Made by a program: the position numbers and the translations under genes. From Hirudinaria manillensis (taxonomy: Eukaryota > Annelida > Clitellata > Hirudinida > Hirudinidae), in NCBI GenBank assembly GCA_034509925.1, contig CM067526.1, forward strand, positions 10,645,629 to 10,709,628: a stretch of 64,000 nt of DNA, read 5' to 3'. The notes under the pieces were generated by a model. The model had not been told where the DNA came from. It saw only the letters and a list, made by a program, of their open reading frames with translations, and did no database searches. Shown here piece after piece: positions 1-26,916 of the stretch; position 1 is the first letter of the stretch, and each line of letters starts with the position of its first letter.

Positions 1-1567
1 GTTTTTATGATGAATTTTAATAATTTGTATCATCACGTTGTGATTTATATAATAATTATTTTTAATGTCGTTGGAAACATTCCTCGTCAATCATTATTCC
101 ACTTCGTGATTTACGTTATCGTCGCTTCCATTACTGCAACCATCAGTCGTCGTCGTCGTCGTCGTCATAATCATCATCAAATGTCTCTATTAAGGTGGAA
201 CGTATGGGGGGATTGGCAATGCAGTCAATATACATTTCTACAAGACTTCCTTTCCATCAATCTTGTCACGTGATCAAGTGGAAATCGGGGTTTCTTGTAG
301 GTGAAAGGAATTAATTGGTGAATTAATTTTAGAAATAAAATGACCAAATATTCAGTAGCGGATTAAGTGTTGGGTTTTAGTATTTTGCTGTTTACTTTGA
401 GCCTTTTTCTCGATAATGTGCCAAGCGATCAATAATTTCATTTAGAAACATTTATGTCTTCTTTGATCTGATTTAATAAATTATTAAACTATAAACTTAA
501 TTTCTGAATACTTTCAAGGAATATTATCTTTAGAAAGATAGATAACTGAGTGATAATATCCATTAACAAATATCTTCTCATCCATCATCCTCATCATTAT
601 CTTCATCAAAACACGAGGATATTAAATGGACCAAAAAATTCTAAACTTGCCATTTTTTGATATCGCGAAATTGGCTCCATTGTTTGGTATAAATTTGAAT
701 TCTTATAGTCCCCGTGAGGTAGTTCACTACAAAAGAATGAAAAATAAACATATTAGAGTTTCGAATTTGCAATTTTTACCAGGCCACAACCTGTTATATT
801 AAACAAAATTTTGTGACAATTTATAAATAAATTATGGGACAATCCACGAATAATAACTTTTCAAAGTTCAATTTATTCGGTGAACAGAATTTTGTCCAAA
901 TTTTGTTCGTTGTTTACGACGTCCATGAGAATAAGAAGAAAGACAATTTTCCTTGATTTTCTCGTGAAGTTTTTCTCATTCGGACTGACGTGTATTTCCT
1001 TTGAAACGTCGGATATTCGCCCGAATACATACCAAGTTTTGAGCCTCCGCCAAGCAATCGATCCAACCGTTAGGACCTTCTCTAAATTTAAAACCAAAGT
1101 TTGGAATTATATTTTTATGCTAAGCATAGATTTAACCAGAAAAAAAGTAAAAATTAAATATTTTATCCAAGCTAATTAATAAAAAAAATTAATTAAAGGA
1201 AACGTTAAAATCTAGAAAACCTAGTAACTGAATTATTCTGTCATTTAATAAGCCTGCAGCAGTAATTCCAGAAATTTGATGACAAATGCCAAAAACCTGG
1301 GGTCTGACGGACCGCACCTGTTAATGAAATTGTATCGTGATTAATAACCTGTTGGCGAGAGTTATTTTATCTCACTTTTATCGTCATTTATCACGAATTA
1401 CTCGCTTAATTAAAGTTAATCAAATAAATCAAAGGCAGATAATAATTCAACGCCGATCGGACTTATTTAATTCAGTAATTAGTCTAATAAAATAATTATA
1501 TCTTAATGTAATTATTTATCGGGTATCGTTTTATTGTTGATTATTTTATTTTTAAATTTCATTTCAG
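1..1567. other. 5' flank / upstream intron of the HCN gene, no gene resolved
   Basis: AT-rich sequence. The first recognisable channel exon begins at 1568 and starts mid-codon (phase 1), so at least one earlier exon must exist here or outside the window. I could not pick it out. The only long open frames are low-complexity (one is an arginine/histidine run from a CGT/CAT microsatellite at about 145-180). The pyrimidine-rich stretch ending ATTTCAG at 1561-1567 is a good splice acceptor. An in-frame ATG at 1534 could in principle start translation if this intron were retained, but a spliced acceptor is more likely. Confidence 0.5.
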
Positions 1568-16129
<14,562 letters not shown>

Positions 16130-17545
16130 AGAAATGTCATTTCAGTTGTCCAATTTGTTTGTTGCTGAAAGAGATCAACTCGACAAACGATTGCATGATT
16201 ATTTTAAATATTATAAATATTTAAAACTATAAACTGTAAAGAAAAGCAAAAATGAAAGTAATCGATATTCCTTTCAGTCACAACCTTCTTAAATTCGAAT
16301 TATTCTTTAGCCACTGAGTAAAAACCCACGTCAACAATTAATGGTGCGCTTGTAAGTAATTAAGTCAATAATCACTTTAAATCATAAGTTAAAGATGAGA
16401 CAAGGTTTAGAAGCTTTTAAAGCTAGTTGCTATGACTACCAGGAATATAAACATTGCATGGCCGACAGAATATTAGCTTGCTTCCTTCTGTAAATCTCTA
16501 GAAGTTCACAGATAGCTTGCATGTTCGTTAGACATGGATATTTCTCATCACATTCTCCAATGAACCAATAGCGTCACATTCGTTGTTGTCACACATATAT
16601 GATTATCACCACATTCGTCATCGTCGTCGTCGTCGTCATCGTGATATCATTCGACATGTAAAGCTGATGATGATGATGATGATGATGATGATTTATATGA
16701 ATTCTTTCGCAGTTTTTCCTAAGTTTGTCTTCAACAACCGGTGTTTTTATTTGATAGAAAGTTTCTTTCTTAGAATTTCTGCGATTCCTCTATTTACATA
16801 AGTAATGCTTCGTTATTTTGAATTTATTTCGAATAATTTCAAAAATAAGTAAAATAATATGATCCACTTCAAGCTTCAGTTAATAATAAACAATAATAAA
16901 CGCTTCTCGCCTGTATCGGTTTGTGCACTTCTGTTCATTTTTTTTTATAACATTTGTTTGTAGTTTGTCGTTGTTGACTGAAAGTCTGCCAAGTTGTTGT
17001 AAGTTGTTCATAATCATCTTCTTCATCGTCGTCAACACCATTCGCTTGTGAAATGTACATTTATATACAGCACATTCGGTAGCAATGTTTTAAGTGCTTT
17101 CATTTTTGTTTGTTTAGAGGTGAATTAAAACAAATTGAAATTTTGTATCGCTTTTCATAATGTAAAAACAGTCGGTTCTTAACCGATGGATAATATTAGC
17201 CATAATACCCACAAGCATATTTTGGAATAGAAACATTCGGTCTTCAGGAATTTTGCGTGAATTTACAAAGAATGACGCAGAACAATAAAATCGTAAGAAT
17301 TTGGAAGATTTTCCGCTTCAGTCGCTGATATTGTCGATTCGGATTTAATATTCATTACTTCACATCAGCGCGTAGCCAGGATTTCATCTGTTGATATGTA
17401 GAGAGTGCAAATTTAAGAAAGTATCTCTTTTCACACAAAAGATCAGCCACTTAAGGTGTATATGTTGCCATTGCCTCTCCGCTCCGTAGATTTGTTCATT
17501 CTCCAATTGACGAAGGCAAACTTCTGATCAAATTTTCAAAGTTCT
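16130..17545. other. 3' flank of the HCN gene
   Basis: Probable 3' UTR followed by AT-rich intergenic DNA, with CGT and GAT/ATG microsatellites at about 16617-16692. No further coding exon is recognised. Confidence 0.5.
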
Positions 17546-17917
17546 AATAATAATAATAATAATAATAATATTAAACGATTTGCAGAGGCTTGTCTTTCTC
17601 TGCCTCAGATATGGATTTCCTTTCACGTGGCGCTTGAAGAGCGCAAGGGAAAGTTGGGACCACAGATGAGAACAGCTCGTCCCAGACGGCAATGGAGGCA
17701 CATGAGAAGCCACTGTTGACAACAGACGACCGGTGGACCGATTGATGGAGGTGGATGAGAGGAGGTTGACGAATTTATGGCGGCGATGTATGAGGCGAAG
17801 GAGTGATGGCAGCTGGATGCCGAAAGCGTGCAATAAGTGATGATCACTATTTTGAATGTGATTCTGGGGGGTGGGATTGGTATTATCTATTGGTATTAAC
17901 CCTTTGCTGGGTTTCAT
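17546..17917 (-). mobile_element. 3' remnant of a non-LTR retrotransposon with (AAT)n tail
   Basis: Read on the minus strand, this GC-richer island ends in an open frame with LALFKRHVKGNPYLR, the kind of C-terminal FKR..L..L segment that closes CR1/L2-type polymerases. It is followed on that strand by a simple (ATT)n tract (17546-17571), a typical 3' tail. Only the last 350 bp or so remain and the frame is degraded. The family is not determined. Confidence 0.45.
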
Positions 17918-18375
17918 ATTTGCTGTTTTCTCAATTGGCCAATTTGTTCTGAATGCGTTGGATGGATTGGATCAGAGGAAAAGATGGTCCATGTCGAAGA
18001 GAATAGATGTAATAATAATGATAGTAACAATATTGTTAGTTTAATATTTAACAATATAAAAATGGGAGATTACATCTTCCAAATGATAACCTTTGATGAA
18101 AATATCTCACAAGAAAATTAGTTGGTCGGTTGAAAATCCAAAAAAAAAATGATTATTTCATAAATAATTTTAATTCTATTCATAGATAACAAGGTTCTAC
18201 TTTATATTTGAAGGATTTTTTAATATTTGCCTACCTATGAGAATATTTTAGCCATTAAACATTTTCAAGGATCTTTCAAAGACGAAAAGTTCACAAAGTT
18301 TTTTTTATTTGATCCGAATTATTAACAATTTATTCATTAAATTAGGTCTCAAAACGTAATTGAAATGCGACTCTC

Positions 18376-19528
18376 TTATTCATAATCATCGCTGCAAAAG
18401 TAGTTGGGTTCCGTGCCGGGGCTTGTGAGGGATCCGAAACATTTGTCAACTTCACATCCCAGCTGAATAACAAAGTGATCCGTGGCGTTATATTAACGGT
18501 TGGACTTTTATTCTTATAATAAAAGCATACAGCATACTTAATACGATGAAACTTTAAACTAATGGTAAGGATTCAAAGAATTACCTCCTTGCACGGATCA
18601 TTGCAAAGACATGTCTTACATCCGTTGGCATCGACAAGGAATCCACTCTCTGGACAATTATTGCGACATTTCAATGGACGGCATCGCTTAACTGTAATCA
18701 ACAAGCGCTTAATAGTGACTGACAAAGTTATTAATTGCGATCGATAAAAATAGGAGAAACTATTAATATAAATTAAACATTTAAAATAGTTACAAGGTTT
18801 GCAAACAGCTGTTTGTCCAAGTGTGGAGTTGCCGTAGAATACGTCTTCCAAAGTACAGACTGTACCTTTGGGGCAAACTGATTCCTAGAAATAATTGCCT
18901 ATTTATTTAAAAGGCGAATACATGCAAAGCGATACAACAATTACAACTTCAATTGCAATTTAAAATCTTATCAATCGTAAATATTATCTCGTTATATTTC
19001 AAACCCTGGCATAGCATCTTGTCAAACACGTGGAGCAGGTACAAGGCTTATCAACGACCACCATAATATGACATTCGATGTAATTCTGAGGGCAGGTAGG
19101 ACAAACTGGACACGACGGACATTCCTCTTCATAATTCGGGTTTGCCGTTGCTGCAATACATTATGTAAATTAATTAATAATAGATTTTGCGGGTTTATTT
19201 TGTGGACTTGTCTTCGTTATCCTAAAAGAATGATTCCATTGAAATCTAGCTATTTTCATACTCATTTCATACACATTTCTTAGATTAAAGATTTTATTGC
19301 TATTATTACTCATCATTATTATTATTTTTCAAAACAGAATTTAATTTCAGTTAATTCTCTTATGGCTGCAATAAGCAATTTTTTTCGGACGAAACAAATT
19401 ATTGACGAACTTTTCACATTAGAAAACAATTTCTCCAAGTCCACTTCATTCGACGGAGGAACGGTCGATCTTCCTTCTGCCACTGAGACGATCAGGAAGG
19501 ACAGTACAATGACACTCAAGCTCGACAT
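18376..19528 (-). CDS. Secreted cysteine-rich protein with antistasin-like domain (gene A)
   Basis: Exons in transcript order: 19528-19411, 19150-19005, 18884-18794, 18691-18585, 18462-18376 (TAA); phases 1,0,1,0; 182 residues. Residues 1-18 (MSSLSVIVLSFLIVSVAEG) form a signal peptide, so the product is secreted. Exon 2 is rich in Cys (CPSCPVCPTCP). Exon 4 carries the antistasin-type knot CRNNC..SGFLVDANGC..CLC, matching C-x3-C-x3-4-G-F-x2-D-x2-G-C-x2-C-x-C. Antistasin-type domains inhibit serine proteases through a loop between the first two of these cysteines; here the first loop residue is Arg, compatible with trypsin-like targets. The exon 2 donor (GTTTGA) is weak. An upstream Met at 19564 would add 12 residues and mask the signal peptide. 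The assignment as inhibitor is inferred from the domain. Confidence 0.82.
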
Positions 19529-21617
19529 CTCAACAAGATGTTTCTGTACAATAGTATATATCATATTAAGAGTTTAAAATTAGATTAAACTGTAAATTAC
19601 CACTAGAATTAAAAAAATATAGAATATTTTCAACATTGAAATGCTAAGTACCAAATGCCAGGATCGGTTGTATCAGGTATCTCCACCCTCCTTTAAACGC
19701 TTCACGTTGAATAAAAATCACAATTATGAAGGAAAGCCATTGGGTCATTGTTGGACGTTTATCGATCGTTATTGAACGCAACTGTCGCGTATCACATGTT
19801 GATTTTAAAGTCTCATCGATTATTCGTCTCTTTTTCCCATCAGTGACGTTTAAATAAGTTTTCTTCCCCTCAATTATGATCTTTAAAAGTTAAAAAAAAA
19901 AGTTAAACGTTTTCGCCCAAAAAAAGTTTTGACTTTTTGAGTAATTTCGAGAGAAACTAAGTCACTTTAAGCAATATTTAAGTTACTCATAACCACGCTT
20001 TATTTAACTTGACACCTGATGCTGTTCAAGTCTTGAGTCAACGACTGAATCTTTCTCGCTCTCTTAAATCAATGAATAAAGGTATCTTTGTCTCCTTTGC
20101 ACCGGCTGGTTGAGTAAAACTCATGTTTTATTTGCTTATAGAAATCTTGAAACTAAACAGTGTTTGCCACGTGTCAAGTTCCCTGCAGGAGGCCTTGCTT
20201 ATGCTCTGATTTATCAGCTCTCCAATGTTTCAAAAGTTACGAAACAAAATAACTAATATATTCTTTAAATGGCTTTTATTGGATAATATATCTTGTATAA
20301 TAAGTAATTTCATAAATGACGAAACTTTAGCAAATTATATTTTCCTCTAATTTATTAAACCCTATTAATTTATTAAACAAATAAATAGATTGCTGCGGGC
20401 ATTTTAAACGCAATCCCAATTTATTCAATTTATTGCCTTAAGCTTATTAAGAAGCCTCGTCCGGATACTTCACGAAGTAAGGACTTTGCTTCGATCTTTT
20501 GCTTTTTGTAAATGCCACGACTCCCATGTGAATGAGAATTTTGTGATTATTATTAAACTGGAATAATAATAATATTAATAAATAATAACATTAATAAACA
20601 GCAACAAAAAGCTCTTATAAATCGACCTCAATGAAGCCGTCATTTATGGGCTCAATAAACACGGGCTATAAACGATAACAGATAGATATTTAATTAAAAT
20701 TAATTCATTTGACGCAAAGTTTGGTGCTGTTTCGATATATTTATCTAAACTTAAAAGGCCTTGTTATTTTGGCCAATTTCTCTTTTTATGTCCTGATAAA
20801 TTAGTTCAGTATGTTTTATAAACTTTCGCTAAAAAGCCACGATTAATCAGTTATTTTTTTCATTTTCATCTTAAGAAACAGGCAAATAGTTGCAAATTTT
20901 TAGTTTAAATATTATTGATAATGATGCGATAGGAGAATTTAATCATCAAGGCTTCTGTGTAGTCAAGTGTTGCTGTCACTGGACAATAAATCTTCAAATC
21001 ATAAACATTTCAAGAAATTGTGTTTAAAACATTCATGTCCATTGATCCAACTTAATTCCCCGTACAAATGGAGTTTTGGCGCCCTTAAAATAGATTTTAT
21101 TGCAATTATGGATGAATAATTATTTTATTCATTGGTTACATTTAATTACGACTTAGTTTTTAATTTATTATAAATGGTAGGCTTTGAAAATCACGATTCA
21201 ATTAGCAATTGTTGAAAGATAATAATAAGATTGAAACATTAATTATTTCATTCATAAATTTATTATTGACAAAAATGCATTTTTCAATGTTTTTGCACAT
21301 TTTAATTGTTAATGTTGAAAGCCACTAAATATTTTAAAAAATGCCAATTGAGACTCACACAAACATCTGCCGTCTGCAAGAAAACAAGTTGATTAATTAT
21401 GAAAACAGATAATTTGTATATAAATTTCTGGTCATAATTGCTATTCGGAGCTTGTGATCGCTAAAGGCGGGTTTAAAATAATTTCTCATTAATTTTCAAA
21501 TATTTTAACAGATTGTTATTAAACGTCGTCTGCCTCAATTCGTGTTAATTCACATTTCAAGGCCTTGTTTTGGTTTTTTTTTAAAATTCTTTTTAATTTC
21601 TTCGATTAGTTTTTAGA
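19529..21617. other. Divergent intergenic region between antistasin-like genes A and B
   Basis: Genes A (minus) and B (plus) start head to head about 2.1 kb apart. The interval is AT-rich, with a short AAT/ATT-rich stretch near 20570-20600, and no coding exon is visible. It must hold both promoters. I could not assign specific elements. Confidence 0.6.
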
Positions 21618-23282
21618 ATGAGGGCAATCTTGATTCTTGTTCTTGTGATGGGCATATGTTTTGTTCAGGGCCGCTTACCAAGTAATGTTTAATTTAATTA
21701 ACATCACACTTCATTCTATGAAAATCGCTTTTTAATGTTCAGACATATTTAAGCTACCTCTCCTAATACTAGCAGAAATTTTCATCACGTCTCGGATGAT
21801 ATTGCTCGCTATTGCCAAGATAATTGATGGGAATTAAATTCATGGTTAGCCTCAATCCTGAACTTCAATTTGTCAGAGTGCACGGAGTGTGCAGGAAGTA
21901 CAAGTCCCTGTGATCAGGTGATCAATTTGATAAAGGACAATTGCACGTGTTCCAACTGCATCACCAGATGCAGCGTTCGCGTAAGTTGTTCAACTGAAAT
22001 CATTTCATAGTCAAACAATTGGTTACCAAACCATTTATTATTTAATGCGATAAATTATTAATTCGAATCATTTATTAATTATAACAATAGCCGGGTATAT
22101 TTCACACACAATTCCAATTTGTATTTCAACAATTCCCGTTTGTTGCCTATAAATTCCTTATTAATAAAAGTTACTTTCCGTTAGTATTCTTTAAGATTAA
22201 CTTATTGGAAGCATTTCATGGCAAACAGTTTGGAATTGCGAAACATAATTTTGGTTCAGTTTTTCAATCCCTTTACCAAAGCCAGACAAATAATGTTCAC
22301 ATTTTAAATATCATCATCTAAGTTCGCTGGAAATAAACTCTCAAATTTTAAATCGCTCCAAAGGTATCAAAGTCAAGATATGAAGCAATGACCAAAATGC
22401 CTTTTTCAAAAATCCATGCTATACTTCGTATAGACAAAAAATTATGTTTACTTTTCATTTCCTGCACTCGTTTATTTCGTCTGTAAATTCATCTGAAAAT
22501 TGATTTGCAGTACGACAGGTGTACCGTTGGAGAGCAGTGTATTGAAGTACCCTCTAATTTCAGCGAGAAGGTTCTTGTGGCAAAATGCGTGCCGTGTGAG
22601 TTTAATTGGAGTTGCAGATTAAAACATTTCATAATTTAATAATTATTAAATTATTTAATAATTATTTACTCGCAGAGTTTGAATTTCAAAAATGAATTGT
22701 TAAAGCATAAAAAAAAACTGGACATATTTTAATTTTTATTTGCATTTTTTATAAGTATTTTTTGAGGTCCGAAAGAAAGACTATTATAAAATATTATGAA
22801 GAATTATTTTAAAAATATTAATAATAATAATAATATGATGATGATGATGATTTTAGTTACTGCCTGTCCTGAGTTATCTTGCTCTCTTGAATGCCCTGTT
22901 TCTGGCTTCTTCATTGACAACAATGATTGCAAAACGTGTCTTTGCAATGATCCTTGCGCAGAGGTTCTTCGAGTTCTTAGATAAAATTCAATTAGATAAA
23001 TCTGTTTCTTAATCAGAAATTAAATTTAACGCAACTTAGAACAAAGAAAAGCAGTTGCAAAATCAAAGTGAACGACATTGAACTGACGTTCCAAATATAT
23101 CAACTTAAACATCTCTTGTAAAATGAGTTTAAACACATGAATATATTTTGATAAAATTTTAATATATTTTATATACAAATTCTAAAACTTACTACTTTCA
23201 GCTCCAGTGTCAAAATGAATGCATCATGTCGAGCTCATCAAGTTTCTTGGAACCAAACGTAGAGTGTGATAAGGCGAATTGA
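21618..23282 (+). CDS. Secreted cysteine-rich protein with antistasin-like domain (gene B)
   Basis: Exons: 21618-21681, 21877-21980, 22511-22595, 22857-22963, 23202-23282 (TGA); phases 1,0,1,0; 146 residues. Exon 1 is a signal peptide (MRAILILVLVMGICFVQG). Exon 2 has the conserved CTCSNCITRCSVR end, shared with gene C and, in looser form, gene A. Exon 4 has the antistasin-type knot CSLEC..SGFFIDNNDC..CLC. The first residue in the presumed reactive loop is Ser, unlike Arg in gene A, so a different protease target or no inhibition is expected. The exon 4 donor is GTTCTT, which is weak. Exon lengths 104/85/107 are identical to gene C. Function is inferred from the domain only. Confidence 0.85.
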
Positions 23283-24787
23283 ATAATCAATAATTACCAA
23301 TAATAGCTAAAGCCACTATCATTATCATCGAGGTCTTAAAGAAAGTTATTTTTGGACAATATATCAGTTAGTTCAACCTAATCCTGATTAAATCGTTGAC
23401 TTCAATGAAGTGCACTTTTGTGATTCAGTTGTTTCCATAAGAAAATGTTTCGGCTTTCATTTTTTGGCCAATCTTTTGGGTGGCATAAAATGAATGGTGA
23501 TAACCTGATATGGTGAATGCACTACTCCTCTCGTTTATATGGTGCCTACACCAGAGGGCGTTCCATGGCGCAGGCTGGATTGTGTACACAACACATTATG
23601 ACTGTTGTTGTTCATTAAGTCACACTCATTTAGTCGTGTTTTTTTTTTATTAATGTTTATTATTAAACCTTTGGAAAATTGAAGATAAAGTCAAGAATAC
23701 ATGAGGAATGTACGATGCTAAAAATAACCATAATAAAGCTACATCATATCGGCTTTTCTTTAACAAAGGCTGAATTGTTCGGTTGCATTGTCTGCATCAC
23801 TGAATCCATGTGGGGCCTGCCAATGTGCGGCAGATTTATCTCCATCGTCGTTATTTTTATTTCACGCAAAAGTTATCTTGTGTCATGACCGGCTTTTCAA
23901 TTAAATATTAATTCTGTTTTCAGAAATGCAGCTAAAAATTAATTTCGAAAATTTAATTATCACAAATAGTTCTTATCGAAATAAAAATAATTAAAAATTA
24001 TCTTCGAACCTGCATTTTAAAGCATTCAGTTGATTTAGAAACATGAACCAATATGAACCTATATTTTCCAAGTCAGTTAGGAGTCCGAGTTATTTCAAGT
24101 ACCAATAATACAATTGTTCATTCTCCCAATGGGTTTAAACTTTGAAATTATTCTGTAAAGACGTAAAATAGATTTTTATGGACGATATCCATCGGAAACT
24201 TTAATATTATTATTAATTAATATTATAATTATTAAAAAAGATATCGATGTATTTATTAAATCGTTAAAATCAATGTTAATATATGCATGGACATTTAAAA
24301 ATGGTGATTTTAATTAGTTTAATTACACATATTTATTTTAATAAATGTGAAAATATTCTTAATAAGATTATTTAACAAAGTCATCAAATTATTCAATAAT
24401 TTAATTTCAATCATATTGTTAATATTTTTGCCATTAATTTATAATTACAAAAATACGAAAAAAAAGCCATACGTTCGTTGGGTTTTTAAGGACAAAATAA
24501 ACTTTAAAGCCATTGTATTAAGCTACACTTCTAAAACACATGTTGCACTCAGTCGAAATAATGTTACCTTATATATCCGATTCAACGCTTATTTTTTCCA
24601 GGATCCCTTTCTATCGGGCAGAGGCGAGCTGAGAAGATATTTTCTTGATATATAATTAATGATATATCATCATTTAATTCGAACTAAGACAATAAAAATA
24701 ACATATTAGGAGTTGAAATTAGTATTTGTTTTTTACTTATGTAGTTTCGAGAATACTGATTTCAAACTTTGAAAACAAGAAACTCTG
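23283..24787. other. Intergenic, nothing recognised
   Basis: AT-rich spacer between genes B and C. Open frames at 23679-23888 and 24347-24655 have AT-driven composition and no domain I know, so I do not call them. Confidence 0.55.
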
Positions 24788-26490
24788 ATGAAAATGAAAG
24801 CTATTATCCTCATTGTTCTATTGTTGGTTCATTCAGAGCAAGCTCCACGTGCACAAGGTAATGTTGTAAAAGATAACTAAGAGATGTTCATAGGTTAGTT
24901 CCAGTGCTTGTTCTCTCGATATGCGACGGCACTGCTCTGGACATCCTTTTAACCCTATTTTCTTTCCAATTAATTCCAATTTCCAAGTTCAAACGAATTG
25001 AAAATTGAAGATAATGACAGCCGTAATAAAGTTAAGACTTAGGATTTCGATGTCTTTTCCATGGCTTCTGGTTTCTATTTATCTTGTGCACTCAGTTCAA
25101 AGCAGTTTTAATAGTATTTAAATATTTAATCACGTTTCTTAATAATCTTTAATAGTGTAAAGTCATGCGAAGTTTGTGTTTGCATGGATAAATGTAAGAA
25201 AACTTAAAGATGGCTTCCTTTTCTTCTAGAAAGGAAGCGATGATTGCCGGTAATAAGTTAATTGCAAATTAATAAAATTTAATCAAATAGTCATCAAAGA
25301 CGGTTCACTACTGTTAATTGTGCCATTGACTTTAAAAACGTGGACATTTTCAGTTTGTAAAGAATGTCCTGCAGATACTAGCCCTTGCAGTGCGAAGGTG
25401 AATTACAGGAAGAGTAACTGCACGTGTTCCTTCTGCATCACGAGATGCAGTGTTCGCGTGAGTGATTCCAAAATTCCGTTAGCAGAAAATATTGTTTAAT
25501 ATAGCTTTCAATAATCGGGCGATTGTTATTATTCATTGATAAGCACAAAAAAAAACTTTACGGTACAACTGATTTCTCTTTGCTCTGAGTCACGCAGTAT
25601 TTCATAAAAGTGAAAGTTAAGTTTTTAAAAAGTAAAAATCGTTTTTATATAACATAAAACATGACAACATTGCACGTAATGTTTTGTATACGGCAGTTCA
25701 ACCATTGCCCTACGGGATCGATTTGTGTTGAGAAAACATCCGATTTCAGCTCTTTTATCGAAGTTGCCACATGTACCCCGTGTGAGTGAAAATATTTTTA
25801 AGGCTCAAATACATTGTCGACGGAATAATTAAGTTTTACCACGACCAAATTTGGTATTTCGTGCATATCGGAAGAATATAAAACGGATCGTTTTCCTACT
25901 GGAGACCGTGAAATATATTTAAATGAACGAATACATACATATTGGCATGAATTTTGTTTAATAAACTGCTTATTAATAATTACTGTCGTTTTAAATTTTG
26001 TAAAAAGTATTATTTGCAAATGTTATTTTAAGAGTAACTTGTGATTTGCTTTTTCAGTTTTAAGTTGTCCTGAAGAAACATGCACTAACGATTGTCCAGT
26101 TTCTGGCTTCTTGTTCGATAATAACAATTGCAATACCTGTCTCTGCAACAATCCGTGTGCTGAAGTAATGATCGGGCCATTTTATTTGTTATGCTTAGTA
26201 ATTAACAATGTCGAACGCTTACTAATTTTAAAGCGTATTTCAGAGATGTAGTTGATTTAACAAATAGACTGACCAGTCAGTCTGCATTAAGACCGTTTTA
26301 TATCGCAAATATTTAAATATTTTTTGTTTTAAACAACCGACTTTAACAGTTTAATTTTAGCTGTGTTACATATCAGTGTATTTGCATATATTGTTGTAAT
26401 TTTCAGCTTCAATGCCCTAACGGATGTGCCATGTGGACTGCATCGTCCTTCGAAGAACCAAACTATGAATGCAAAAAAGATGAAAACTAA
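24788..26490 (+). CDS. Secreted cysteine-rich protein with antistasin-like domain (gene C)
   Basis: Exons: 24788-24857, 25354-25457, 25697-25781, 26058-26164, 26407-26490 (TAA); phases 1,0,1,0; 149 residues. The signal peptide starts MKMKAIILIVLLLVHS. Exon 2 ends CTCSFCITRCSVR. Exon 4 carries the knot CTNDC..SGFLFDNNNC..CLC. The presumed first reactive-loop residue is Thr. From about 25785 onward this gene lies inside the 8-kb tandem array: exons 4 and 5 and their introns recur at 38.4, 46.2 and 54.4 kb, whereas exons 1-3 are unique here. This is therefore the only intact member within the array and probably the source of the fragments. The inhibitor role is inferred. Confidence 0.85.
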
Positions 26491-26538
26491 AGCATTCATA
26501 ATATTTTGAAATATTTTCACGAATTACGAATAACATAT

Positions 26539-26835
26539 TGTTGGATCCCTAGATCCAATAAATTGAATAATAATTAAAATTATATTGCCGATTAATTAAT
26601 TTAAATAATTAATTAAATTTAGTGGCAATATAATTTGAGAATTAAATTGGTGCTATTCAGACTCTTTGGTTATGTACCTTGACAAATGGATTTACCTCGG
26701 AAAGTAGAGCGAGAATTAGAGAACAGCAGATTTCAAGACTTAGACATTTGAAGCATCGTGCATCTTCCAAGCCATCTGACAACTTTCAATAAACCTGACC
26801 TTCTATAATTAGTTTGAGGACCCCGGGTTATTACA
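26539..26835 (+). repeat. 5' LTR of the SAP-ORF element
   Basis: 297 bp, TG..CA ends. It contains a palindromic AT-rich segment (AATATAAT/ATTATATT arms around 26577-26634) that could form a hairpin. Confidence 0.93.
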
Positions 26836-26836
26836 T

Positions 26837-26855
26837 TGGTGTCAGGAGTGGGATT
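26837..26855 (+). promoter_or_regulatory. Primer binding site, tRNA-Leu type
   Basis: TGGTGTCAGGAGTGGGATT starts one base after the 5' LTR and is complementary to the 3' end (CCA included) of a eukaryotic tRNA-Leu. It would prime minus-strand synthesis. Confidence 0.8.
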
Positions 26856-26916
26856 TAGAGTTAAAGGGTATCCAAAAGTAACTAAAGTAGAAGCTTGTTT
26901 AGTTGAAAAGTGAACG

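Noticed and set aside
7-273. 88-codon frame with an arginine/histidine run at the window start
   Set aside because: The run comes from a CGT/CAT microsatellite; no domain, no splice context.
1534-1567. MLIILFLNFIS as a signal peptide starting the channel
   Set aside because: It is the pyrimidine-rich 3' end of an intron; HCN channels have no cleaved signal peptide.
23679-24655. Open frames of 69 and 102 codons between genes B and C
   Set aside because: AT-biased composition, no homologous domain, no repeat in the paralogous intervals.
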